64,000 bases of DNA from Streptomyces sp. S.PB5 (GTDB taxonomy: Bacteria; Actinomycetota; Actinomycetes; Streptomycetales; Streptomycetaceae), in NCBI RefSeq assembly GCF_030403745.1, contig NZ_JAQMWP010000012.1:242468-306467 (forward strand), written 5' to 3'. The position numbers and the translations under genes were made by a program. Position 1 is the stretch's first letter. Each line of letters opens with the position of its first letter. This document shows, one piece after another, positions 17,622 through 26,148 of the stretch. Under the pieces are notes generated by a model, which was not told the origin of the DNA, searched no databases, and saw only the letters and a list, made by a program, of their open reading frames with translations.

Positions 17622-18860
17622 TCAGGGGCAGAACCGTGCCAGCGCTGTTCCACCAGTCGCGTGCCCGGCGGTGATGATCTTGCCGTCCGGCTGGAGTGCG
17701 ACCGCGTGTGCCGCATCGTCGCCACCGGCGCCGCCGAGGTCGATGACGGTGTGGCCACCGGTGCCGAAGCCGGTGTCCGGGCTGCCGTCCGCATTGAACC
17801 GCACCAGCGCCGTATCAGCACGGGAACCGCGGCTGGCGTTCGCGAAGCCGGCGGTGATGATCTTGCCGTCCGGCTGGATGGCCATCCCGCGTGCCCAGTT
17901 GTCGAGACCGAGGTCGACGGCGGTGCGGCCGCCGGTGCCGAAGCCGGTATCCGGGCTGCCGTCCGCATTGAACCGCGCTACCGCGTGACCGCCGTCGCCG
18001 CCGGCGGTGACGATCTTGCCGTCCGGCTGGAGAGCCACCACCCACGCACCGAAGTGGTCCATGATGGTGTGGCCGCCGGTGCCGAAGCCGGCATCCGGGC
18101 TGCCGTCCGCATTGAACCGCTCCAGCGCCGACTTGCCGCCGTTCGCGTAACCGACGGTGACGATCCTGCCGTCCGGCTGGATGGCCACCGCGCGCGCCCC
18201 GTTGTAGACGCCGAAGCCGGTGACGGTGTGGCCGCCGGTGCCGAAGCCGGTGTCCGGGCTGCCGTCCGCATTGAACCGCGCCACCACTGAACCAGCAGTG
18301 TAAGTACTGTCCTGCACGCCGCCGACGGTGACGATCTTGCCGTCCGGCTGGATGGCCACTGCGTTCACCCAGTCGGTGCTGCCGAAGTCGAAGGTGGTGC
18401 GGCCGCCGGTGCCGAAGCCGGTGTCCGGGCTGCCATCCGTATTGAACCGCGCCACCACCGCGTTACCGCCCACACCACCGGCGGTGACGATCTTGCCGTC
18501 CGGCTGGAGGGCCACCGCACGCATCCCCAAGCGGGAGCCCGTGAAGTCGGTGAGGGTGCGGCCGCCCTCGCCGAAGCCGGTGTCCAGGGTGCCGTCCGCA
18601 TTGAACCGCGCCACCACCGTGCCAGCGCTCGCGTCACCGACAACGACGGCCTTGCCGTCCGGCTGGAGCACCATCCCGTACTCCTGGGCCCAGCCGCCGA
18701 TGTCGGTGACGGTGTAGCCGCCCCTGCCGAAGCCGGTATCCAGGTCGCCAGCCGCGACCGCCACCCCCGGCAAGGCTACGACCAGGGCCGCCCCCGCCAT
18801 TGCCGCCCACATCCCGTACCGCCGCCGGCCCGGCCGAGCAGCCGGTCTCATCACAGACAT
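17622..18860 (-). CDS. Secreted delta-60-repeat protein
   Basis: This 412-residue protein has a signal peptide (basic start, hydrophobic core, cut near VAVAAGDLD). It is then built almost entirely of about eight ~50-residue repeats with the pattern DTGFGTGG-T....-VALQPDGKIV.AG-..-VARFNADGSP. This is the delta-60 repeat of extracellular beta-structured proteins of unknown role. The DNA is correspondingly periodic (about 150 bp) from 17.65 to 18.75 kb. It is alone on its strand and framed by 40-bp inverted repeats, suggesting a mobile or recombined cassette. Confidence 0.85.
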   Translation of the reverse strand: MSVMRPAARPGRRRYGMWAAMAGAALVVALPGVAVAAGDLDTGFGRGGYTVTDIGGWAQEYGMVLQPDGKAVVVGDASAGTVVARFNADGTLDTGFGEGGRTLTDFTGSRLGMRAVALQPDGKIVTAGGVGGNAVVARFNTDGSPDTGFGTGGRTTFDFGSTDWVNAVAIQPDGKIVTVGGVQDSTYTAGSVVARFNADGSPDTGFGTGGHTVTGFGVYNGARAVAIQPDGRIVTVGYANGGKSALERFNADGSPDAGFGTGGHTIMDHFGAWVVALQPDGKIVTAGGDGGHAVARFNADGSPDTGFGTGGRTAVDLGLDNWARGMAIQPDGKIITAGFANASRGSRADTALVRFNADGSPDTGFGTGGHTVIDLGGAGGDDAAHAVALQPDGKIITAGHATGGTALARFCP

Positions 18861-19075
18861 TTCTTATGCGCCCTTCTTGCCGTCTGACCTCACCGAAAAA
18901 AGCGTCACAAAACATCTCTAGTCACGCATACGCGCCAGCAGGGGGCTGTGAGTAACTGCTCCATCCGGCACCCGCACCACCCGCCCGGACCAGTCCGTAG
19001 ATAGAGACCGGCAGGTCAGGAGCTTTTGATCATCGCTGGAGAGCGGTACCGCGTGTTTGCGTACGCAATGCAATC

Positions 19076-19115
19076 GGTACTTGTCGCTTCAGGGCAGCTT
19101 CGGGAGCGTCGAGCC
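19076..19115 (-). repeat. Right 40-bp inverted repeat around the delta-60-repeat gene
   Basis: Inverted copy of 17454-17493 with two mismatches, both near the inner end. Together they delimit a 1,662-bp unit. The 215 bp between the gene start at 18860 and this repeat hold no further gene; presumably they contain its promoter. Confidence 0.75.
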
Positions 19116-19769
19116 TGGACAACAGCGCCGACACCAGTTGGAAGAATGGCCCAACACCCTGCCGAGCACCGGCCGCGGCCCGCAGCAGCCCTCCGCGAAG
19201 TCCGTGATCGTCGGCGGGACAGAGGGCCACCCGGCGGGGAAGTCCGTGCCGGGGCTGGGTGAGGCGCCGTTGCGCTGTGCACCAAGCAACGTAGCGAAGC
19301 CCGGTCGGTGGCAGCAGAACTGGCAGAAGCCTATTGGCTCGATTCTCCGCTGCATGGTGCTGACGGCTGCGTGTGTGCGTGCCGCTTCGCGGGGCTTCGG
19401 CAGGGAGGGAGAGGAATGTTTCGCCGCGGCCGGGCGCGTCTGCTGCGCGGGCATGGTGCCGCAGGCACGTCGGACGGCGATGCCCGTGGTGTCGTCGGCG
19501 ACGGTGACAGCGGCCGTGGTCGCAGGGCTCTGCCGCGATCTTCGGTAGAACTCGGGGACCGCGTCGGCAAAGACCCCGATACCGACAACGGCGCAGCCGT
19601 TGCCCCGATGGAGCTGGCTGGTCCAGAGGCCGAGTTCGACGCCGGAACGGTGTGGCCCGCGGTCCTCCCCGGGCAGGCGCCACCACCGGGGCGAGGCCAG
19701 CACGGTGACCCAGGCGCGGGCCCTGGGCACGAGCATGTCGTGGACGCTGCGGTCCTCCGGGTCGCGCCG

Positions 19770-19913
19770 CGTGGAGTACTCGCCGAAGCGGCGGACGTGC
19801 TCGGTCAGGGACGGCGAGATAGGGGACAGGTCCTCGGGGCCGATCTCCCATCTCTCCTCTTGGAGCCGGCGCACGATCGCGGCGATGTCCAAGGCGTTGT
19901 GGATGGGTGGCAT
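19770..19913 (-). pseudogene. Tn3-family transposase C-terminal fragment
   Basis: The minus strand encodes HNALDIAAIVRRL...EDLSPISPSLTEHVRRFGEYST. It resembles the C-terminal tails of actinobacterial Tn3-family transposases, which end with a 'LSP..TEHI.RFG.YS' pattern. The frame then runs into unrelated sequence. It is fused head-on to an IS1182 fragment. The stretch 19116-19769 has no gene I can support. Confidence 0.5.
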
Positions 19914-20340
19914 CAGTACGTTGCCGGCCCCGCCCCTTGAGCAGCCCGGCCGCCACCAAGCGGTCCAGCATCAACTGCGGCAGCTGATCCGCCCGGCTGC
20001 CCTCGGCCAGCCGGGCCCGGAACTCACTGAGTATCGAGTGGTCGAACCGCGGATCGTCGAGTTCAAGGCCGGGTCCGTACTTCCAGTCGATCCTCGTGCG
20101 CACCGCATCCGCCGCACGGTCCGAGAGGTTCTCCGTGAACTGCAGCACCGACACCAGTGCCAACTGGCCCGGCAAGAAACCCGGTCGGCCATCGGACGGA
20201 TACAGATGAGTGAAGTCCTCGTCGGCGAACACCACATCCAGCCGGTCCCTCATCAGCATCACCGGCGTCCCCTTCGGACACGCCGCCCACGCCGTGGGGA
20301 CCGCCATCGGGGGAATCCGCTGGAAACTTGCCGGACGCAT
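19900..20340 (-). pseudogene. IS1182-family transposase N-terminal fragment
   Basis: From ATG 20340 the frame reads MRPASFQRIP...LVSVLQFTENLSDR.AADAVRTRIDWKYGPGLELDD...LSEFRARLAEG...RQRTDATH. This is the conserved first ~150 residues of IS1182-family transposases. Homology stops at about 19900 and the catalytic domain is missing, so it is inactive. Confidence 0.75.
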
Positions 20341-20454
20341 CGACACCGTCCACCGCCCCGAAACCGAGGCCGCCCCGTCTCCGACCAGCCAACCACCACC
20401 AGCGTCCGCCGTCACCGTCCCGACAAGATCACCGACAGAGTCACGGCATTGGGC

Positions 20455-21411
20455 CTAAGCGTTTGCTCGGCGCAGGCGCTCGGCTGCCTGTGCGCGGACG
20501 GCGTCACAGGACTGCGGGGTGCTGCCGTGCAGGATTTCCCATCGGGCGTTGTGCGCCGCAGGCCACAGGCTGGCAGCCCAGGCGATCTCAAGTTCCTCAG
20601 GGGTGAACCGACGCCCGCGGAGGCCCTGATACCCGGTCAGGAACGCCGAAGAACTCTCGATCGGGGCCAGCGTCGGTGGCGAGACGCTGGCGAATGCACC
20701 GCACGCCGCGCCTGCCAGTGCCGCCTCCGGCTGCCACGCCAGACTGTCCCAGTCATGCACGGCCCACACGTCACCGCCGTGCCAACGGAGGTTCTGCGCT
20801 TCGAAGTCGGTGTGACCCAGCACACATGGCAGGTCGGCCGCGAGCAGCCGTTTGCGGGCCCGGGCGGCTGTCTCGACGACGTACGCGGGCACGATGCTCT
20901 GATCTCGCTCGTCGAGGAAGCCGATCGCTGGCCATAGCCCTGAATCTGTATGGTCCCAACGGGCCCATCGCGGATTCGGCAGCGGCGGAGCAACAGCCAC
21001 CTCGGCCAGTTCGGTCATCAGCCAGGCGAAGACCGCCGCATAACGCACGGCGACATCAGGCGAGTTGCCACGCAGCAGTTCACCGCCGGACCGGTACTCC
21101 TCCGCATGCACTGCCAGCGCACCGACACCGACTACGGGTGTGATGGGCCGGGCGCACGGAAACCCCCGTTTCGCGAGCTCGGTCTGGGCGGCGACGCAGG
21201 AAACAGCCCGGCCGTCGTCCTCCCGCGCTTTCACCACGACGTCTCGCCCATCGACCAGCCGCAGCCCGAACACGGCCGACAGCGACCGCCGTTCGAACAG
21301 CACTCTGGCCGGCTCGTTCCCCAGCTGGTCCACGCACCAACCGACCAGCCAGCCCGGCACGTCATCCAAGACCATGGGGCGACTGTGCCATGTGCGGCGA
21401 ACAAAGCGCAT
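20455..21411 (-). CDS. Aminoglycoside phosphotransferase (APH)-family kinase
   Basis: A 318-residue APH-fold kinase. The catalytic loop is LGHTDFEAQNLRW (HxDxxxxN) and the metal-binding motif is AVHDWDSL. The N-lobe has the ATP-site Lys in VVVKARED. Proteins of this family phosphorylate aminoglycosides, homoserine, choline or other small hydroxyl compounds; the substrate is not evident and resistance should not be assumed. An alternative start is ATG 21375. No neighbour suggests a pathway. Confidence 0.75.
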   Translation of the reverse strand: MRFVRRTWHSRPMVLDDVPGWLVGWCVDQLGNEPARVLFERRSLSAVFGLRLVDGRDVVVKAREDDGRAVSCVAAQTELAKRGFPCARPITPVVGVGALAVHAEEYRSGGELLRGNSPDVAVRYAAVFAWLMTELAEVAVAPPLPNPRWARWDHTDSGLWPAIGFLDERDQSIVPAYVVETAARARKRLLAADLPCVLGHTDFEAQNLRWHGGDVWAVHDWDSLAWQPEAALAGAACGAFASVSPPTLAPIESSSAFLTGYQGLRGRRFTPEELEIAWAASLWPAAHNARWEILHGSTPQSCDAVRAQAAERLRRANA

Positions 21412-21518
21412 TGCTCAGTACCCGAAGCTGCCGCGGACTTTTCCAGGCCAGCTTGGGCAAGGGGCTGGCGCAAGCGCAGCATCACCGCCAGTGATGCCCG
21501 TTGTGCAAGCCCAGGGCT

Positions 21519-22196
21519 TTAGCGCTGGGGAGTTGACTGGTCGGTTTGTGCTTCGTCTGTGGCTGTCTTCGGCGGTGCGGGAGTGTCTGCGGCGGTGTAG
21601 AAGACGGAAGAGCCCTGCTTGGCGCGCTGAGCCTGGCTCTTGGCCACGAGTCCTTCGAGTGTGGTGCGTACGACGGTGGTCTTGATGTTGCGCTCGGGAT
21701 GGGTCTGTCCGAGCGCGGTGGCAACCTCAGCTGCCGAGCGCGGTTCGGTCTGTTCGGTGAGGTGGCCGCGGATGAGTTCCACGAGGGTGGGCTTGGCTGT
21801 CTTGGCGGCTGCGGTCTTCGTCGCGGTCTTCGTCGCGGACTTCGCCGCGGTCTTCTTGGGGCTCTTGCTGTCTTGCTCGGTACCGGCCTTCTTCGTGCGG
21901 CTGCGCTTGCCTGTTGCGGGCTTGGCGGGCGTCTCGTGCCGGGGAGAGGGGACTGCGGCGTCTTCCGGTGACGGGGCGGCCGGGGCGGCCTCGGTCGGGG
22001 CGTCTGTGGCGCTGAGCGCCTTCTGCATGTTCACCAGAACGGAGTGGTCATGTTGCAGGGCGAGCAGTTGTTCCTGCAGCGCGGCGATTTCTGCTTCGAT
22101 GCGCTGTTGTTCCTTGGCGTTGCGTTCGAGGTCGCTTGCTACCTGGGCGGTGTACTGGGAGGTGAGTTCGGTGCTCGGGAACGTGTTCTGCGGCAT
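21519..22196 (-). CDS. Coiled-coil/winged-helix protein with histone-H1-like linker
   Basis: This 225-residue protein starts at ATG 22196 with GGAAAGG upstream. Residues ~10-60 form a coiled coil (ASDLERNAKEQQRIEAEIAA...). Residues ~90-150 are Lys/Ala/Thr-rich and low complexity (AAKSATKTATKTAAAKTAK), like histone H1 tails. Residues ~150-210 look like a winged helix (LVELIRGHLTEQTEPRSAAE...TTLEGLVAKSQ). It is probably a DNA-binding nucleoid or regulatory protein; its targets are unknown. Confidence 0.7.
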   Translation of the reverse strand: MPQNTFPSTELTSQYTAQVASDLERNAKEQQRIEAEIAALQEQLLALQHDHSVLVNMQKALSATDAPTEAAPAAPSPEDAAVPSPRHETPAKPATGKRSRTKKAGTEQDSKSPKKTAAKSATKTATKTAAAKTAKPTLVELIRGHLTEQTEPRSAAEVATALGQTHPERNIKTTVVRTTLEGLVAKSQAQRAKQGSSVFYTAADTPAPPKTATDEAQTDQSTPQR

Positions 22197-22590
22197 GATG
22201 CTGGCCTTTCCTCGGTGCGCGGCCGCGGTGACGCCGTGCGCGGGCGTCATAGTGGACGGGCGTGACACCTGCTGTGTCAGGTCCTGGCGCTGAGATAGTA
22301 CGCAGGTTGGAACTGCTGTGTTCCTGTTGTGCAGTGCCTTCCGTTCATATTGCGAGGCGTTCATGGGCGGCTGCCTGGTCTGGGATGCCGCTGTCGCACG
22401 CGGCCGGGTCTGGGCCGGGCCGGGGCGTGAGGCATTGCGGGGACTGGGGCGTAGGCGCCTGGCGGGCATCTCGCCGGTCTCCTTGCGGTGGTGCCAGGAC
22501 GTTGGGGCGGGGGTGGGCGCAGGCCGGGTTGAGGAGATTTGTTCGGTCTGTTGGCGGGAGTGCCCGCACAGCCGGGCCAGGAGGCGGGCC

Positions 22591-22752
22591 GTGGGAGAGG
22601 TGAACGGGTGTCCGGCACGACGGCGGTGCTGTTCGTCGGCCGCGCACATCGGCCTGCATCCCGACGATGCTGCCGACACGGCGTACGTCATGGCCGGTTG
22701 GATGTTCGTGTACTACGCCGCGTTGCGCGGCCTGGAGCTCCTCGCCGAGTGA
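22591..22752 (+). CDS. Possible small ORF of unknown function
   Basis: GTG 22591 has GGAGG about 6 nt upstream and opens a 53-residue frame with normal high-GC third positions, ending AGWMFVYYAALRGLELLAE. I recognise no family. The rest of 22197-23044 shows no gene, so this could be a remnant of a larger gene. Confidence 0.25.
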   Translation: MGEVNGCPARRRCCSSAAHIGLHPDDAADTAYVMAGWMFVYYAALRGLELLAE

Positions 22753-23044
22753 TGGGCCTGGAGGCACTTGCAGCCGGCCGCCGGTGTCCTGCTCGGTTGG
22801 CCGCGGCCGCCCGCGTACGAGTCACCGCCGGTGCTGCCGCTCACGTGCAAGCTCGGCGTGGACGCGACGAACAAGGGGTCCTGGACGCCCTTGAGAGCGT
22901 CGTCGGTGGTGATGAGGACCGGAAGGAAGGGACCTTGCTCGCACGCGTCCTGGCGAAAGGGCCGGTGTGCCCTTGGCCGGCGCGGCCGCAATCGGGAGTG
23001 TGGTGGCTGTTGCCGTCACCGGCGGTGGTTCGTCTTTGAGACGA

Positions 23045-23656
23045 TCACGAGCAGGCGTTCTGTTGTGTGATGGCCCGCGCGGTGCGGGCGGCCTTCTCCT
23101 CAGTGTCGGAGAGGACCGCGTTTCCCGCACCGAACAAGCCCTGCCGCAGGAAGACTGCCAGGCCGTGTGCGGCGGCGGCGATCCTGAGCAGCAGGTCGAA
23201 CGCGGCGTCCGGGGTTGAGGCAACCTGTCGGGCCGCCGGCAGGAGGAGGCGGGCCACCTGGTCGCCCGCCGTGGCCAGTTCGGCGAACCGGGACTTGTCG
23301 AGTCCGGCATGGAAGGTCACATCGAACAGGGCAGGTTCCTCGGCGGCGAATCTGACGTATGCCGCCGCGAAGGACGCCAGTTGTTCAGCGGGGTCCTCGA
23401 TGCCGTTCATGGCCGCGGCGAAGCGGTTTTGCTGCTCCCGGTAGCCCTGGGTGGCGAGTTCCGCCAGTAGTGCGTCCCGGTCGGCGAAGTGCTTGTACGG
23501 CGCCGCGACGCTCACGCCGGCCCGGCGGCTCGCTTCGGCCAGGGTGAAGCCGTGCGGACCCTTCTCGCCGACCAGTTCCAAGGATGCGCGCAGGAGGGAG
23601 TTGCGCAGGTCGCCGTGATGGTGACCGACGGGACGTCGGGTGACTGGAGGGGCCAT
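23045..23656 (-). CDS. TetR-family repressor
   Basis: This 203-residue regulator has an N-terminal helix-turn-helix (FTLAEASRRAGVSVAAPYKHF, about residues 37-57) and an all-alpha ligand domain. It is divergent from a VOC-family gene, with a 33-bp palindrome between them. Autoregulation and control of the VOC gene are therefore likely. The start is ATG 23656; an in-frame ATG at 23701 would place coding sequence over the operator. Confidence 0.88.
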   Translation of the reverse strand: MAPPVTRRPVGHHHGDLRNSLLRASLELVGEKGPHGFTLAEASRRAGVSVAAPYKHFADRDALLAELATQGYREQQNRFAAAMNGIEDPAEQLASFAAAYVRFAAEEPALFDVTFHAGLDKSRFAELATAGDQVARLLLPAARQVASTPDAAFDLLLRIAAAAHGLAVFLRQGLFGAGNAVLSDTEEKAARTARAITQQNACS

Positions 23657-23665
23657 GCCCGATAG

Positions 23666-23698
23666 GTTAACATCACTTACCAGGTAAACGGCATTAAC
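23666..23698. promoter_or_regulatory. Nested palindromic TetR operator
   Basis: A perfect core palindrome TTACCAGGTAA (23677-23687) sits centrally inside outer arms GTTAA (23666) and TTAAC (23694), all symmetric about position 23682. It lies between the divergent TetR and VOC genes, overlapping where both promoters must be. Confidence 0.75.
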
Positions 23699-23712
23699 CA
23701 TGGGAGTCGGTC

Positions 23713-24126
23713 ATGTCCGCTGTTCGTTTTCACCACATCAGCATCTCGGTCGCGGACCTTGCCGCGCAGGAGGCCTGGTACGCCGACGCGTTCGGGCTCA
23801 CGCAGGTGGAAGAACGCCTGGAGATGCCTGAAGCGGGAGTCCGGACCGTCGTTCTGAGCGATGCGGCGGGTCTGCGGGTGGAGTTCGTCGAACGGTCCGG
23901 CTCGCGCCCCGTCTCGCACACCGATGCTTTCGCCGCCACTGCCGCACAGACCTTCACCCACCTGGCACTTCAAGTCCGGGACCTCGACGGCACGTTCGCC
24001 CGTCTCACGCAGGACTGCGGGGCTGCTGCGGTGTCGCGACCTGCGCCCGGCGCCAGTGAAGGCATGCGCTACGCGTACGTCGCCGACCCGGAGGGCAATC
24101 TGCTGGAGCTGATCGAGACGTCATGA
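23713..24126 (+). CDS. VOC-superfamily (glyoxalase/bleomycin-resistance/dioxygenase fold) protein
   Basis: This 137-residue protein has paired beta-alpha-beta-beta-beta modules. Likely metal ligands are His in VRFHHISISV, Glu in RVEFVE, His in FTHLALQV and Glu in GNLLELIE, the usual H-E-H-E set. It could be a lyase, isomerase or small-molecule binding protein. Divergence from a TetR gene suggests inducible detoxification. Confidence 0.8.
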   Translation: MSAVRFHHISISVADLAAQEAWYADAFGLTQVEERLEMPEAGVRTVVLSDAAGLRVEFVERSGSRPVSHTDAFAATAAQTFTHLALQVRDLDGTFARLTQDCGAAAVSRPAPGASEGMRYAYVADPEGNLLELIETS

Positions 24127-24160
24127 GCAGGGCGGGTCCGGGTGCGGCGCAGCAGCGCGC

Positions 24161-25093
24161 TCATGCGGAGGGATGGGGTGCATGAGTGTCGAGTGCCGTC
24201 GCGCGCAGGACAGCGGCCACCCGTGTCACGGCCGGCATCGGCGGGGCGGGCAGGCGGGCCAGGAGCAGGCGCCGCTGTTCTTGCGGACCGCCGCGGACGG
24301 GCAGGACGCGCACTCCGGGAGGTACCGCGGAGACGAGCGAGGCGGGAACCGTGGTCAGTCCGCACCCCGCGGCCACGAGGTGGAGTTTGGCCAGCCAGTC
24401 GCGGGCGGTGTGGGCGATCTCGGGGCGCTCGTCCAGGCCCGGCCAGACGCCCATCAGGCGGTCCTCTCCCGAGGAGGACCCGGCGATCCAGCGCTGCCCC
24501 CGCAGATCGGCCACGTCCACGTATGTGCCGCGGGCGAGGGGATGCGTGGCGGGCACCGCGAGACACAGCGGGCGTTCGGTGAGGGTCTGCAGTACCAGCG
24601 GGGGCGAGTCGGTGTCCGGCGCGCGGAACGGCGGCGCCGAGGCGAGCAGGGCCAGATCCAGGCTGCCCGCCCGCAACGCACGGACCAGTGCCGGGGTGCC
24701 GCCCTCGCGGCCGACGACGTCCACTCCGGGGTCGCTTTCACGCAACGCGGCAAGGGCCCGGGGCAGCAGCACGGCACCGGCGCTGGGCACCCACCCCAGC
24801 CGGACCGTCCCGGTCTGTTCCGGCAGCCCCGACAGTTCCCTGGCGGTCGCGGCGATCTCGTCGAGCACGACGGTCGCGCGGCGCATGACGACACGGCCGG
24901 CGGGCGTGAGCCTGGCCCCGTCGCGCCGCCGCTCCAGCAGTTCCGTGCCGGCCGCGCGCTCGATCGCGGCGATCTGCCGGGAGACCGCCGACTGGGTGTA
25001 GCCGAGCGACGCCGCGGCCGCGGTGAAGGTTCCCTGTTCGGCCACGGCCCGCAGGACACGCAACGCCGTCAGTGACACATCAGTGAAGTCCAT
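24161..25093 (-). CDS. LysR-family transcriptional regulator
   Basis: This 310-residue protein starts at ATG 25093. The N-terminal winged helix is FTAAAASLGYTQSAVSRQIA, followed by a type 2 periplasmic-binding-like effector domain. It is divergent from the SDR pair, with a LysR-type box in the 70-bp gap, so it probably activates those genes and represses itself. Confidence 0.88.
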   Translation of the reverse strand: MDFTDVSLTALRVLRAVAEQGTFTAAAASLGYTQSAVSRQIAAIERAAGTELLERRRDGARLTPAGRVVMRRATVVLDEIAATARELSGLPEQTGTVRLGWVPSAGAVLLPRALAALRESDPGVDVVGREGGTPALVRALRAGSLDLALLASAPPFRAPDTDSPPLVLQTLTERPLCLAVPATHPLARGTYVDVADLRGQRWIAGSSSGEDRLMGVWPGLDERPEIAHTARDWLAKLHLVAAGCGLTTVPASLVSAVPPGVRVLPVRGGPQEQRRLLLARLPAPPMPAVTRVAAVLRATALDTHAPHPSA

Positions 25094-25115
25094 GATGTTT
25101 ACGCATGCTAGCTGT

Positions 25116-25132
25116 TCCAAACTTTCGTTGGA
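25116..25132. promoter_or_regulatory. LysR-type box
   Basis: TCCAA-N7-TTGGA contains a T-N11-A-type core between the divergent lysR and SDR genes. The position 32 bp upstream of the SDR start codon fits an activator/repressor site. Confidence 0.5.
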
Positions 25133-25163
25133 CTCATGGACGACCGGTTTCTAGCGTGGACGT

Positions 25164-26051
25164 ATGACCACGTCACGCATCGCCCTCGTCACGGGCGCCA
25201 ACCAGGGGCTCGGCCGGGCCCTCACCGAGGGGCTGGCAGCCCGCATGGATGAGCAGGACCTGGTCCTGCTCACCGGCCGCAGTCAGCAACGGGTGGCCGA
25301 CGCCGCCCGGGAAGTCGCCGCCCTGTCCACCACCCGTGCCCGGGTCGAGGGCCGGATCCTGGATGTCACGGACCGCGGCGCCATCGCCCGCCTCGCCGAG
25401 GACCTGCGGGTCCACCACGCAGGGGTGGACGTCGTCATCTCCAACGCGGTCGCCCGTCTGCTCCCCGAGGAGTCGCAGTCACAGCGCGCCGATGAGTTCA
25501 TCGACGTCTCCAACACCGCCACGCACGCGATGCTGCGCTCCTTCGGCCCGGTGCTGCGCCCGGGCGGGCGCCTGCTCGTGGTGGCCAGCAGCTTGGGGAC
25601 GCTCGGCCACCTCGACGGCCGGCTGCACCACTTGTTCGACGGCGCGAGCCTGGACCAGGTCGAATACGCCGTGGAGTCGTGGCGCAGCGCCATCCACCAC
25701 AAGACCGCGCAGGAAGCGGGCTGGCCGCTGTGGCTGAACGTGCCCTCGAAGGTGGCCCAGGTCGCTGCCGTTCGCGCCGTTGCCGCCGAACGCCGTGCCC
25801 GGGATCTCGCGGAGAACACGCTTGTCGCCGCCGTGTGCCCCGGCATGGTCGACACGGCGACCTCACGCCCGTGGTTCAGCGACTACAGCCAGGCCCAGTC
25901 GCCCGCCCGGGCCGCTGAGGCCGTCCTCGATCTGGTCTTCGCCGAGCACGTCGACCCGGAGCTCTACGGCGAACTGGTGCGCTTCGGCAAGGCCCTGCCC
26001 TGGCACGACGGCACGCCTCCGGTCGAGCAGGACACGATCCTCGTCCCCTGA
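25164..26051 (+). CDS. Short-chain dehydrogenase-like protein lacking the catalytic Tyr
   Basis: This 295-residue Rossmann-fold protein resembles carbonyl reductases. The cofactor motif is TGANQGLGR, the catalytic Ser is in VVASSLG, and CPGMVDTATS follows. The catalytic YxxxK is altered: after GWP the carbonyl-reductase family has SSAYGVTK, whereas here it reads LWLNVPSK, so Tyr is replaced by Asn while Lys remains. It may be a low-activity or non-catalytic SDR. The next SDR gene lies 97 bp downstream, probably in one transcript. Confidence 0.8.
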   Translation: MTTSRIALVTGANQGLGRALTEGLAARMDEQDLVLLTGRSQQRVADAAREVAALSTTRARVEGRILDVTDRGAIARLAEDLRVHHAGVDVVISNAVARLLPEESQSQRADEFIDVSNTATHAMLRSFGPVLRPGGRLLVVASSLGTLGHLDGRLHHLFDGASLDQVEYAVESWRSAIHHKTAQEAGWPLWLNVPSKVAQVAAVRAVAAERRARDLAENTLVAAVCPGMVDTATSRPWFSDYSQAQSPARAAEAVLDLVFAEHVDPELYGELVRFGKALPWHDGTPPVEQDTILVP

Positions 26052-26148
26052 CCGCACCCGCTCCGCACCGGACCGGACCGCGCCGGCCGCCGTCGTCCGC
26101 AGCACCCGTGGCCGCTTCAACACCCCGCATTTCCGCAAGGAGTTCCGC

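Noticed and set aside
17640..18760. Regular ~150-bp DNA repeats suggesting a CRISPR or satellite array.
   Set aside because: The periodicity is fully explained by delta-60 protein repeats; there are no short identical repeats with unique spacers.
19116..19769. Searching for a further transposase or integrase between the Tn3 fragment and the right 40-bp repeat.
   Set aside because: All frames give interrupted or unrecognisable translations; nothing could be supported.
20455..21411. Calling the APH-family kinase an antibiotic-resistance gene.
   Set aside because: The fold is shared by many kinases of other small molecules, and no resistance-specific feature or cluster context supports it.
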